Assembly: GCA_017399165.1 (NCBI GenBank)
Contig: JAFQEF010000037.1
Location: forward strand, 1-43,037
From: Akkermansia sp.
Lineage (GTDB): Bacteria; Verrucomicrobiota; Verrucomicrobiia; Verrucomicrobiales; Akkermansiaceae
Reading direction: 5' to 3'
DNA length: 43,037 nucleotides
In this document: positions 35,208-42,778 of the stretch, in pieces
How the letters are laid out: every line of letters starts with the position of its first letter
Numbering within the stretch: the stretch's first letter is position 1
Notes under the pieces: model-generated
What the model was told of the DNA's origin: nothing
Database searches by the model: none
Seen by the model: the letters and a program-made list of their open reading frames with translations, nothing else
Made by a program: the position numbers and the translations under genes

Positions 35208-36134
35208 TTATGCTGTGCCTTGGGCGCGCAGGCGCGGGTTGAGGGCTATCAATACCAGGTCTACTATCAAATTAGCCACCACAATGAGTATGCCGTAGCA
35301 CAGCACCAACCCTTGTATCAAAAAGTAGTCGCGGTCTGTCGTGGCATTCACAAAGTGCAAGCCCATGCCCGGCACCTGAAAACAGGTTTCCACCACAAAT
35401 GAGCCGGTGATAAGTGCCGCAAACGCAGGCCCTAAATAGGATACCGCGGGCAGCAAGCCACTGCGCAGGGCGTGTATGAACATCACACGCAACCCGCTCG
35501 CCCCCTTGGCTCTGGCCGTGCGTATGTACTCCTGCGTCAGCACCTCGAGCATGCCGCCGCGGGTGAGCCTGGCCAAATATGCCGCGTTGATAAGCCCCAG
35601 CGTAAGGGCCGGTAATACAATGCACAGCGGGGAGTCCCACCCGGCAACGCTAAGCCCGGGCAGCTGCCCCAAGGTTTTACCAAACACCGGCCCCACCACA
35701 AAGGCGGGTATGCAAATACCCAGCATGGCCAACAGCATGATGCAGGCATCCGGCCAGCGATTGCGGTAGCAGGCACTGAGCATGCCTGCCGGTATGCCTA
35801 TGCATATGGCAATAAGCATGCCCACCACACCCAGCGCCAGGGACACCGGGAAAGACTCTGCAATAATCTCCGTTACCTGCATGCCCTCCCTCACCAGAGA
35901 GGGGCCGAAATCCCCGTGCAGCAAAATACCTTTCCAGTAGTTGTAATACTGCACCAAGGCGCTCTCATTCAGCCCGTAAAGGCTGTTAAGCTGCTCCATG
36001 ATATGCTGCGGCAGTTTACGCTCCCCCAAAAACGGGTTACCCGGCAGCATGCGCACCAGAAAGAACGTGATGGTCTCCAGCACGAAAATGACCAGCACGC
36101 CCTGGCCCAAGCGTCTGAGCAGCAACTTAATCAT
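35208..36134 (-). CDS. oppB: Oligopeptide ABC transporter permease (OppB-like)
   Basis: 308 residues with six helices. The N-terminus F-F-L-V-R-M-L-P-G-N-P and the EAA loop E-Y-I-R-T-A-R-A-K-G ... H-A-L-R-S-G-L-L-P are typical of DppB/OppB. It pairs with the OppC-like permease to form the peptide channel in the inner membrane. Its ATG overlaps the stop of the binding-protein gene by four bases. Confidence 0.94.
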   Translation of the reverse strand: MIKLLLRRLGQGVLVIFVLETITFFLVRMLPGNPFLGERKLPQHIMEQLNSLYGLNESALVQYYNYWKGILLHGDFGPSLVREGMQVTEIIAESFPVSLALGVVGMLIAICIGIPAGMLSACYRNRWPDACIMLLAMLGICIPAFVVGPVFGKTLGQLPGLSVAGWDSPLCIVLPALTLGLINAAYLARLTRGGMLEVLTQEYIRTARAKGASGLRVMFIHALRSGLLPAVSYLGPAFAALITGSFVVETCFQVPGMGLHFVNATTDRDYFLIQGLVLCYGILIVVANLIVDLVLIALNPRLRAQGTA

Positions 36135-37759
36135 GGCACAACTTCTACGGCATCCAGGGGAAAATTATCCAGCAAACGCGGTTGCCTGCCGCGTATATGC
36201 CGGGCAGAGCGCAAATAGGTGCGCTCACTGTGGTACAACGGTATAATGGGGTGCTCTTGCAGCATGCGTTGCTCTGCCTGTTGCAGGTGGTGGCAGCGTG
36301 TGGCGGCATCTCCCGTGGCGGTTGCGGCGGCGGTGTCTGCATCAAAAGCGGGGTTGCCCCAGTCGGTGCAGTTGTTGCCGCCCCCACTGCGCCACAGCTC
36401 CACAAAGGTGGCGGGGTCTAGGTAGTCGCCGCTCCAGGAGGATGAGGATATATCATACTCCATGCCCTGCTGCGCGGCCTTGTAGGCGGTCCACTCGCAG
36501 GCGCGTATCTCCACATGTATACCCAGCGTCTCTGCCCACATGGCCTGTATGGTCTCTGCCATAATGCGCTGCACATCGCGAGAGGTGGTCATGAGCTCCA
36601 GCGTGGGGAACCCTTGCCCCCCCGCGTAGCCGGCCTCTGCCAGCAGTTGGCGGGCGCGTTGCTCTCTCTCCTGCTGCGTAAGGCTTGCCGCGGCGGGCTG
36701 CTCGGCGCGGTAATTTGCCCCCGGCGGGGTAAAGCAAAAGGTGGGTGTACCCGCACCCCTTACCACTTTGTGTACCAAGGCATCGCGGTCTATGGCCAAG
36801 CTCAGCGCCTCCCTCACTCGCACATCGTCGAGCGGGGGCTTGGTGGTGTTGAGCCTGTAAAAAATAGTGCAGTAGTAGGGGTCTCGGCAAAAATCCTGCG
36901 GGGCTTTTGCGGCTGCGTAGCTAATCATCTCCGGCGGCACATTGTTGCTGATATGCAGTTTGCCGCCCAAATACATGCGGGTCTCTGTGTACCCGTTTAC
37001 AATAGGCAAAAAGCGTATGCCCTTGTTTTTAAGCTCATGGGCGCGCCTGTATTTGGGGTTGGGGGTAACGCTCAGGTAATTGTTGAGGTGGTGCGCCTCC
37101 GTAACATAGGCACCGTTGCCCACCCAATTATCCGGCCTGGCCCAGCGGCTGCTGCGGTCGAACATGCCGCCGTTGGCCTCCACATGGTGGGCGGGTATGG
37201 GGCTCCAGGTAAAGTGCAACAACAGCTGAGGCAAATGCGGGGTTGGCCCGTTGAGGGTTAATTTTAGCGTGTGCGCATCCACGGCTTTTACACCCACGTG
37301 CTCCCATGTGGTCTCCCCCTTGTTAAAAGCTGCGGCCCCTTGCAGCGGGTAGAGCATCTCTGCATAGCGCCCGCCGAACTGCGGGTGCAGAATCCTGCGG
37401 TAGGCGTACTCAAAATCCTGCGCGGTCACGGGCGTGCCATCGCTCCACACGGCATCCTTGTGCAGGTAAAAAAGCCATTCATCCGCGCGTTCATTATGCT
37501 CCCACCTCTCTGCGGCACCGGGCAACACGCCTGCCTCCTGCGCGGGGTCGGGCCTCACCAAGCCTTCCAGCAATGTGGCTATTATCTTGCCATCTGCCAC
37601 GGCCGTTGCCTTGTGGGGGTCCAAACTCTGCGGCTCGGAGTTATTACCGATGAGCAATATCTTTTCTGCCGCAAATTTTTCCGCAGAGCTCTTGCCGTCT
37701 CCGCAGCTGCTGAGCAAAATTCCGCTCAATATGCATAAAAATCCGGTCAGAACTCGCAT
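36131..37759 (-). CDS. oppA: Oligopeptide-binding lipoprotein (SBP family 5)
   Basis: 542 residues. The signal peptide ends in a lipobox L-S-S-C. The mature protein has S-E-P-Q-S-L-D-P-H-K near its N-terminus, W-S-D-G-T-P-V-T-A-Q-D-F-E-Y-A-Y-R-R, and V-R-E-A-L-S-L-A-I-D-R-D, all signatures of solute-binding protein family 5 (OppA/DppA). It captures peptides and delivers them to the two permeases encoded downstream. An upstream in-frame ATG (37798) is rejected because the promoter lies between it and 37759 and because 37759 places the lipoprotein signal at the N-terminus. Confidence 0.93.
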   Translation of the reverse strand: MRVLTGFLCILSGILLSSCGDGKSSAEKFAAEKILLIGNNSEPQSLDPHKATAVADGKIIATLLEGLVRPDPAQEAGVLPGAAERWEHNERADEWLFYLHKDAVWSDGTPVTAQDFEYAYRRILHPQFGGRYAEMLYPLQGAAAFNKGETTWEHVGVKAVDAHTLKLTLNGPTPHLPQLLLHFTWSPIPAHHVEANGGMFDRSSRWARPDNWVGNGAYVTEAHHLNNYLSVTPNPKYRRAHELKNKGIRFLPIVNGYTETRMYLGGKLHISNNVPPEMISYAAAKAPQDFCRDPYYCTIFYRLNTTKPPLDDVRVREALSLAIDRDALVHKVVRGAGTPTFCFTPPGANYRAEQPAAASLTQQEREQRARQLLAEAGYAGGQGFPTLELMTTSRDVQRIMAETIQAMWAETLGIHVEIRACEWTAYKAAQQGMEYDISSSSWSGDYLDPATFVELWRSGGGNNCTDWGNPAFDADTAAATATGDAATRCHHLQQAEQRMLQEHPIIPLYHSERTYLRSARHIRGRQPRLLDNFPLDAVEVVP

Positions 37760-37769
37760 CACAGCTACT

Positions 37770-37798
37770 AATCTATCATAAAAAAGCACACTTGGCAA
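37770..37798 (-). promoter_or_regulatory. Promoter of the opp operon
   Basis: Minus strand TTGCCA (37793-37798), 17-nt spacer, TAGATT (37770-37775), 10 nt to the ATG. Confidence 0.68.
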
Positions 37799-37880
37799 TC
37801 CTACAATGCGACATCGTGCATTTTTCTTTGCTCTTAAATTTTAAAGTTTTAAGTTTCTTTTAAACCATTGCTGAAAAGGG

Positions 37881-37908
37881 TTGCAAAAGGTATAAAAGGG
37901 CGTACAAT
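37881..37908 (+). promoter_or_regulatory. Promoter of EamA transporter gene
   Basis: TTGCAA (37881-37886), 16-nt spacer, TACAAT (37903-37908), 10 nt to the ATG at 37919. The same hexamers occur before the exported protein gene at 42441. Confidence 0.72.
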
Positions 37909-37918
37909 TTTTGCAGCC

Positions 37919-38863
37919 ATGATGGGTGAACGAGTAAAAGGTCACGCAGCCGCGCTGCTGGCAGCTTGTTTGTTCGGACTGATGAGCCCGATGTGTAAAC
38001 TTATTATGCAGGAGGGGAACATAGATGGTATCTCACTGGCGTTGATGCGCGTATCCGGCAGTGCCGTTTTGTTCTGGGGCATCTCTGCATTTGTTAAAAG
38101 CCAAAAAATAAGGCGAGAGGATTGGCCATCCCTCATAGCCATGTCGCTATGTGGTATTGCGCTTAATCAATTCCTATACGTAGGCGGGGTGCAATATACG
38201 GTGCCCACTAATGCCTCTGTAACCTCTACGGCAATACCGGTGTTTACTTTACTGATGGCTGCTCTGTTTATGGGGCAGCACATTTGTTTTAAGCGCGCCG
38301 TGGGTATTGCGCTGGCCTGTGGCGGGGCGCTTACCATGGTGCTCAGCTCTGCCGGGGCAGATGAAGGGCAGGGCGCCATGATTGGCGACCTCATGTGCCT
38401 GGGCTCTCAAGTATTTGCAGCATGCTATTTCGTGTTCTTTGCGCACCTTATTACACGCTACGGGGTGCTCACTCTCATGAAATGGCTCTTCACCATATCC
38501 GCCTTGGTCACGTGGCCCTTGTTCTCGGACCACCTCGTCAACGTAGAGTGGACCGTTGTCACCCAAACAGCGCTCCTCTGCTGCATGTATGTAGTGGGCA
38601 TCGGCACCTTTGTATGCTATTTGGTGCTCAACTTTGCGCAGTCGCGCCTGGCTGCACCCGTGGTGGCATCTTACAACTACGTGCAACCCGTGGTAGCCAC
38701 CGCCTTTGCCATGGCATGGGGCATAGGCTCGCTCACCCTTTACAGTGGGCTCGCCACCTGCATGATCCTGGTGGGTGTATGGATGGTCAGCGCCGTTGCC
38801 CCCGCCAAAAAAGTCAACCTGCCCACGCCCTTGCGCGGCAGGTTGCTGAAAATCAAACACTGA
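37919..38863 (+). CDS. EamA/DMT-family transporter
   Basis: 314 residues with ten membrane helices in two homologous halves, the architecture of the drug/metabolite transporter (EamA) superfamily. It begins A-A-L-L-A-A-C-L-F-G-L-M-S-P, a typical first helix; the second half contains L-A-A-P-V-V-A-S-Y-N-Y-V-Q-P-V-V-A, the conserved helix-9 type motif. The substrate (amino acid, nucleotide sugar, drug) cannot be inferred. The start is set by the promoter; a longer frame from 37868 would precede the -35. Confidence 0.88.
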   Translation: MMGERVKGHAAALLAACLFGLMSPMCKLIMQEGNIDGISLALMRVSGSAVLFWGISAFVKSQKIRREDWPSLIAMSLCGIALNQFLYVGGVQYTVPTNASVTSTAIPVFTLLMAALFMGQHICFKRAVGIALACGGALTMVLSSAGADEGQGAMIGDLMCLGSQVFAACYFVFFAHLITRYGVLTLMKWLFTISALVTWPLFSDHLVNVEWTVVTQTALLCCMYVVGIGTFVCYLVLNFAQSRLAAPVVASYNYVQPVVATAFAMAWGIGSLTLYSGLATCMILVGVWMVSAVAPAKKVNLPTPLRGRLLKIKH

Positions 38864-38874
38864 GAGGGAGTTTG

Positions 38875-38996
38875 GAATTACGATTTACGAATGACGATTT
38901 ACGAATTTCCTCTTGCCTTGCTCGCAGGATATAGCGCAGCGAATTTCCTCATTCGTAATTCGTCCTTCGTAATTCGTCCTTCGTAACTCGTACTTC
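38875..38996. repeat. Inverted array of 15-nt TTCGTA-type repeats
   Basis: The left arm (38875-38909) has two 15-nt units of the type ATTACGATTTACGAA. The right arm (38949-38996) has about three inverted units of the type ATTCGTAATTCGTCC. The arms can pair imperfectly around a 40-nt centre. Related sequences occur at 34224-34248, 39919-39966 and 40934-40981. Confidence 0.8.
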
Positions 38997-39228
38997 AAAA
39001 CCTATGTGGTCCTGCGGTGGGCAGCTTCGGCAGTTGATTCAACCTCACCTCTTGCTTGGTGCGTTGGGCGGGCGGCACATAAGTGCCATCCCAACGTGGC
39101 CCATGTGCCGTTGGGTCGGGGGATACCGCGGGGATTCCCTCTTGGTAATACACAGTGTCATCCCCACCGCAAGAGCTTAAGCCAGCTGCCACAATAGTAA
39201 GGCTCAATAAAGCTGCAACACTTTTCAT
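38995..39228 (-). CDS. Small predicted lipoprotein
   Basis: 77 residues with a signal peptide and lipobox L-S-S-C-G-G-D-D (Cys near residue 20). The mature part is short, Pro-rich and has no known domain. It follows the preceding exported protein gene by 15 bases, suggesting co-transcription. Its stop lies in the edge of the repeat array. Confidence 0.68.
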   Translation of the reverse strand: MKSVAALLSLTIVAAGLSSCGGDDTVYYQEGIPAVSPDPTAHGPRWDGTYVPPAQRTKQEVRLNQLPKLPTAGPHRF

Positions 39229-39243
39229 GGTTAACGCTCGGGG

Positions 39244-39846
39244 TTATTGTACAATACCGTAGAGCACACCGCTGCCCGTGTTGCCGGCGGGCAGAGCCGG
39301 TGCCGGGGTTTCGGGCTGTACAGGGGCGGTGGGCGGCACCGTTTGCGGCATAGCAGGCGGAATTGTCCCCGGCAGGGTAGGTGCTGCCCCCGGTGCCGTG
39401 GCCGGCTTGCGAGCCAAACGCGTGCACGGCCTCAAGTTCTGCCCCTGCGGCTCCTCAAACAAAAACAGGTGGTCAATCTTCATCACCGCCTCTTCTCCCA
39501 GCTGCATTTGCATAATTTCATCCACAACAGATGACGGCTGCCCCGGCAAATTCCTATCCATCAACACCGTAAAAATCATACCGGCAGGCATCTGCCCATC
39601 TCCGTAGCGCACCACGCGCTTGTGGGCCAGATTTTGCACTACCTCAAACACGGCTACCTGTGCTGCACTCTGCTCACCCACCTGTTGCACACCACGGAAC
39701 ACCGCACGCACCGTGTTAGATGCCATCAGGTCGCAATTACCACGTCCCACACTCGGGGCTACAGGTGTTTCTGCTTCGGGCTCTGCCATGGCCACCCCCG
39801 TGAAGGCTGCCATCGCTGCTAAAATCATGGTCAGTTTTGTTTTCAT
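39244..39846 (-). CDS. Exported protein with Pro-rich tail
   Basis: 200 residues. A signal peptide ends near V-A-M-A-E. The mature globular part of about 110 residues contains three Cys and no motif I recognise; the C-terminal 60 residues are Pro/Ala/Thr-rich and probably unstructured, as in wall-spanning linkers. It is the first gene of a two-gene unit. Confidence 0.72.
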   Translation of the reverse strand: MKTKLTMILAAMAAFTGVAMAEPEAETPVAPSVGRGNCDLMASNTVRAVFRGVQQVGEQSAAQVAVFEVVQNLAHKRVVRYGDGQMPAGMIFTVLMDRNLPGQPSSVVDEIMQMQLGEEAVMKIDHLFLFEEPQGQNLRPCTRLARKPATAPGAAPTLPGTIPPAMPQTVPPTAPVQPETPAPALPAGNTGSGVLYGIVQ

Positions 39847-39868
39847 GGCTTATAATATTGACCCTGCC

Positions 39869-39897
39869 ATCTTACTTCCTCTCCCTCTCCTTGTCAA
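39869..39897 (-). promoter_or_regulatory. Possible promoter of exported-protein pair
   Basis: Minus strand TTGACA (39892-39897), 17-nt spacer, TAAGAT (39869-39874), 22 nt to the ATG. Confidence 0.6.
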
Positions 39898-39918
39898 GCA
39901 TATTCCTCTACTCCTCCA

Positions 39919-39966
39919 CTTCGTATTTCGCATTTCTTACTTCGGCACGTTTCGTACTTTTCCACT
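39919..39966. repeat. Degenerate TTCGTA-type intergenic repeat
   Basis: Serial TTCGTATTTCGCATTTC-like units between two minus-strand genes. They are the complement of the repeats at 40934-40981, so the pair flanks the Fic gene in inverted orientation. Confidence 0.7.
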
Positions 39967-39971
39967 GTATG

Positions 39972-40859
39972 TCACCCCTTAATCCCGAATTTAACTAACC
40001 AGAGTTTGAAGGAATCCTGGGCGGTGAGGCAGGTGTCTCGGAGGTAGCCGGGGAGGTGTGGCCAGTTGGCGAGGCCACGGTAGTAGAAGGCTTTGAGGGA
40101 ATCTGAGATGATAAAGGGCACGATGTGGTGCGCGAGGCATTCTTTGAACATGATGAGACGACCAACACGGCCGTTGCCATCTTGGAAGGGGTGAATGCGC
40201 TCGAATGCGTGGTGGAAATCCAGAATGTCATCAAGGGCCTTCTTTTTTATGCGCTTATAGCGGTGTATGAGTTTTTGGAGCTCTTGGTGTACGAGGTGGG
40301 GCGGAGTGGTATCCATGCCGCCGACTTCATTTTCTATGCGTTTATAGGCCCCGACGGCAAACCAACTGAGGGTGGAGTCTGATGTGTTGCTTTTGAGGAT
40401 GCGGTGCAGCTCGCAAATCATGGATTCTGAGAGCGGGGTGAGTGCGTGTTGAATGATGTAGTCTACACAGCGAAAATGGTTGTTTGTTTCAATGATATCA
40501 TCGATGCGGGCGGGGGCGGTATCTGCAATGATGCTTTTGGTTTCAAAGATATGGCGGGTTTGTTCTTCCGTGAGTTGGCTGCCCTCTATGTGGTTGGAGT
40601 TGTAGGTGAGCGATATTTGTATTTTATGGTAGATGCCACCTTTGATGCCGTTTGTCATTTGTTCTCTCAGAATGGTAAGCAGGGGCATTTCTTTGCCATG
40701 TTTGCGGGCGCGTGGCGGGAGTGGTGCGTCTTGGGGGATATTCCATGTTTTACCGGTAAGAAAAGCACCGTCTATTTTGCCGCAGGCGCAATAATGGCGG
40801 GCTGTGCGCTCGGCAATGTTGTGTTTAACGGCAAACTCGGCAGCAGAAATGTACTTCAT
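39972..40859 (-). CDS. Fic-domain protein with N-terminal HTH
   Basis: 295 residues. Residues 1-50 (K-Y-I-S-A-A-E-F-A-V-K-H-N-I-A-E-R-T-A-R) look like an excisionase/MerR-type helix-turn-helix (HTH_17). Then comes an inhibitory-helix motif S-N-H-I-E-G fitting (S/T)xxxE(G/N), followed by the catalytic F-E-R-I-H-P-F-Q-D-G-N-G-R-V-G-R. Fic enzymes usually transfer AMP or another nucleotide moiety to a protein; the N-terminal inhibitory motif suggests autoinhibition (class II). No antitoxin gene is next to it. A longer frame (to 41090) reads through the intergenic repeats and is rejected; the ATG at 40859 is 10 nt after a -10 box. Confidence 0.92.
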   Translation of the reverse strand: MKYISAAEFAVKHNIAERTARHYCACGKIDGAFLTGKTWNIPQDAPLPPRARKHGKEMPLLTILREQMTNGIKGGIYHKIQISLTYNSNHIEGSQLTEEQTRHIFETKSIIADTAPARIDDIIETNNHFRCVDYIIQHALTPLSESMICELHRILKSNTSDSTLSWFAVGAYKRIENEVGGMDTTPPHLVHQELQKLIHRYKRIKKKALDDILDFHHAFERIHPFQDGNGRVGRLIMFKECLAHHIVPFIISDSLKAFYYRGLANWPHLPGYLRDTCLTAQDSFKLWLVKFGIKG

Positions 40860-40869
40860 GACGGGGAGT

Positions 40870-40898
40870 TTTATAGCATTTCTTGCCGATATCGGCAA
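40870..40898 (-). promoter_or_regulatory. Fic gene promoter
   Basis: Minus strand TTGCCG (40893-40898), 17-nt spacer, TATAAA (40870-40875), 10 nt to the ATG. The -35 lies within a perfect palindrome. Confidence 0.65.
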
Positions 40899-40902
40899 GA
40901 AA
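40879..40902. promoter_or_regulatory. 24-bp perfect palindrome, likely operator
   Basis: Two 12-nt arms (TTTCTTGCCGAT and its complement) join with no loop. The palindrome covers the -35 box and most of the spacer of the Fic promoter, as expected of a repressor site; the Fic protein's own HTH is one candidate ligand. Confidence 0.75.
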
Positions 40903-40933
40903 AAAGTGATAGACGCATAAAATATAAAACGTG

Positions 40934-40981
40934 ACGAAGTACGAAATACGAAATGCGAAATATGAAATGCGAAATACGAAG
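40934..40981. repeat. Degenerate TACGAA-type intergenic repeat
   Basis: Six or so 7-9-nt units alternating TACGAAA and TGCGAAA/TATGAAA. Same family as the array at 38875-38996. Confidence 0.75.
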
Positions 40982-41005
40982 TGGGTGGAAGTATGAGACG
41001 TGAAA

Positions 41006-41932
41006 TTATGGGGGTGGTAGTATTTGCCAAAGTTGCCGCATTTGGTTGTAATGGGTGGTGGAGATGAACATGGTTTCTGCCTCTGTACAAAGGGCGGGTT
41101 TGCGGGCGGAGGCGGCATCTGTCAGCGTTTCAACGTTGAGTGTGCTTTGTCTCTTGCCCGAGGCATCGCAAAAATGAATAAGGCGCGTACCTTCCGGCAT
41201 GCTGAGGCTGGTGCCCTTAAACGGCAAGGGCTTTACCGTGCGGAGGATGCTGAGCAGTTGCCGCATCTCCGTGGCGGATAATTTACGGTTGTAATAGGTA
41301 TAGGTAATGTTGCCGATGAACTCTATTTCTATGCTTTTACATGTTTTTAATTGTCGGCGCAATTGCTCTGCCGCTTGTGTGTTGTGGGCCTTTGCCGTGG
41401 CGTGGTCCGGCTGAGGGGTGGTGAAGTTTTGCGGGTGAAGCACGCGTTGAAGGGTGGCGTAATCAGCATCCCTCAAGGCAAGTTGAGCGGTTCGCCCGTA
41501 GCCATCCTTGCTTATTTGGCTGAGGGGGCAGATGTTGGCGGTGTCTATCTGCGTACGTTTTCCGCGTGCATCGGTACACACCAACAGGGTGCGCTTTGCC
41601 GGTGGTGCAGGGTGGGCGGTGGTATCAAGCTTGGCCGCTTTCATATAACAGACCAGCACGCGCAGCGTTTCCTGCTCATGCCTGTTTAAGCGACGGTTGC
41701 GCAGTGCCTTACCGTTCGAATCTGTATCTTTAACGGATATGTGATTTGCTTGCATGATAGCCTCCCACACCCGGTTAAGGTATTGGCGGCTGTCTTGCTC
41801 CTTTTGTGCGATTTCTTCTTTACTGTAAAGGGTGTTTTTACCCCATGCCGGCTCTTGAGTGCTGGTACACCCACTGAGTAGGGCGATGGCTGCATACACC
41901 TGCACAAGCCTGAGGGCGGATGCTGCGGTCAT
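41006..41932 (-). CDS. Lipoprotein with two copies of an unknown domain
   Basis: 308 residues. Lipobox L-S-G-C with Cys at residue 22. The mature part contains a domain twice: R-R-L-N-R-H-E-Q-E-T-L-R-V-L ... T-L-L-V-C-T-D-A-R-G-K, and R-K-L-S-A-T-E-M-R-Q-L-L-S-I-L ... R-L-I-H-F-C-D-A-S-G-K, each ending in a Y-x3-L/M-R/Q helix. The adjacent upstream gene has one copy of the same pattern. Function unknown. Its ATG overlaps the upstream stop by four bases. Confidence 0.78.
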   Translation of the reverse strand: MTAASALRLVQVYAAIALLSGCTSTQEPAWGKNTLYSKEEIAQKEQDSRQYLNRVWEAIMQANHISVKDTDSNGKALRNRRLNRHEQETLRVLVCYMKAAKLDTTAHPAPPAKRTLLVCTDARGKRTQIDTANICPLSQISKDGYGRTAQLALRDADYATLQRVLHPQNFTTPQPDHATAKAHNTQAAEQLRRQLKTCKSIEIEFIGNITYTYYNRKLSATEMRQLLSILRTVKPLPFKGTSLSMPEGTRLIHFCDASGKRQSTLNVETLTDAASARKPALCTEAETMFISTTHYNQMRQLWQILPPP

Positions 41933-42441
41933 TTGAAAATGCCTTTAGAGACGAACGTTTTGTGTTTCAAAGCGTGCTTAATGATGTTTTGCCATTGAGC
42001 ATAAGCGGCATCTGTTAACACGAATTTCCCAAGCGGATAGCTGCCGTCTGCTGCTGCTTCGCTTTTGGGTACAACATCCAATTCATCCAGCGAGGTAATA
42101 ATTTTTTCTCCCGTATTTTCAAAACACAGGCTTATGTACACGGACGGGTCTATTTCTATCTCCATATCGGTGGTGCAGGGAACCATGCCTGCAATCAACT
42201 GCTGCATGATTTTTACCTCTGCCGCAGATAGACGATACACATATTCTGCGTCCTCCTCAATATCCCCTATGTAGAAATACATACCCGTGCAGTTTGCTGC
42301 CGTCTGTTGTATTTTATGCAAACATGCGGTGTTTTCCTTTATTGTGGGCGATGCCGGGGTATCCTGCACCTCCTCATGTGCATATACACTTGCAGTACTC
42401 ACCCAACATACCCCGAGCATTATGGCAAATAACGTTTTCAT
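41929..42441 (-). CDS. Exported single-domain paralogue of the next gene
   Basis: 170 residues. A signal peptide (M-K-T-L-F-A-I-M-L-G-V ... V-Y-A-H-E) is followed by one domain with Y-R-L-S-A-A-E-V-K-I-M-Q-Q-L-I ... V-Y-I-S-L-C-F-E-N-T-G-E-K, matching both copies in the downstream lipoprotein. Function unknown. An ATG at 42465 overlaps the -10 box and is rejected in favour of the ATG at 42441, which leaves a 22-nt gap after the -10. Confidence 0.76.
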   Translation of the reverse strand: MKTLFAIMLGVCWVSTASVYAHEEVQDTPASPTIKENTACLHKIQQTAANCTGMYFYIGDIEEDAEYVYRLSAAEVKIMQQLIAGMVPCTTDMEIEIDPSVYISLCFENTGEKIITSLDELDVVPKSEAAADGSYPLGKFVLTDAAYAQWQNIIKHALKHKTFVSKGIFK

Positions 42442-42463
42442 ACACCTATAGTTAATCTCTTTC

Positions 42464-42491
42464 ATTGTACTTTTCGCGAAAAAAATTGCAA
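42464..42491 (-). promoter_or_regulatory. Promoter of the paralogous exported-protein pair
   Basis: Minus strand TTGCAA (42486-42491), 16-nt spacer, TACAAT (42464-42469). Confidence 0.7.
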
Positions 42492-42520
42492 GTTTTTTTA
42501 TCGAGCCAAGGGTATAAACA

Positions 42521-42549
42521 AATAAACCTGCCTATTCAGCAGGTTTATT
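42521..42549 (-). terminator. tRNA-Arg terminator
   Basis: Perfect 11-bp stem AATAAACCTGC / GCAGGTTTATT with a 7-nt loop, just after the tRNA on the minus strand and followed by a T-rich run. Confidence 0.85.
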
Positions 42550-42553
42550 GATA

Positions 42554-42625
42554 TAGCCCCGGCGGGAATCGAACCCACATCGAAGGTACCGGAAACCTTT
42601 GTCCTATCCATTGAACGACGGAGCC
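42554..42625 (-). tRNA. tRNA-Arg (CCG anticodon)
   Basis: 72 nt. Acceptor GGCTCCG pairs with CGGGGCT allowing two G-U pairs. The anticodon stem AAGGT/ACCTT has loop TTCCGGT, giving anticodon CCG (codon CGG). The T-arm is GGGTTCGATTCCC. CCA is not encoded. Confidence 0.92.
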
Positions 42626-42651
42626 ATGAGCCACTGACGGCAACGCAGGGT

Positions 42652-42680
42652 ATGATGTCAGATTGTGTTGCGCTTGTCAA
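42652..42680 (-). promoter_or_regulatory. Possible tRNA-Arg promoter
   Basis: Minus strand TTGACA (42675-42680), 17-nt spacer, CATCAT (42652-42657), about 26 nt before the tRNA. Confidence 0.5.
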
Positions 42681-42778
42681 GCTGCGAATGAGGCAGAGGG
42701 GGTAAAGTGGGTAAAATTCTGTGTCACCATGGAGACGATAATTTGTGAATTGACGGATTTTCAAAATATGTGGAGTGT

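Noticed and set aside
40860..41090. N-terminal extension of the Fic protein
   Set aside because: It would translate the palindrome, the promoter and the TACGAA repeats; the ATG at 40859 fits the promoter and the HTH domain start.
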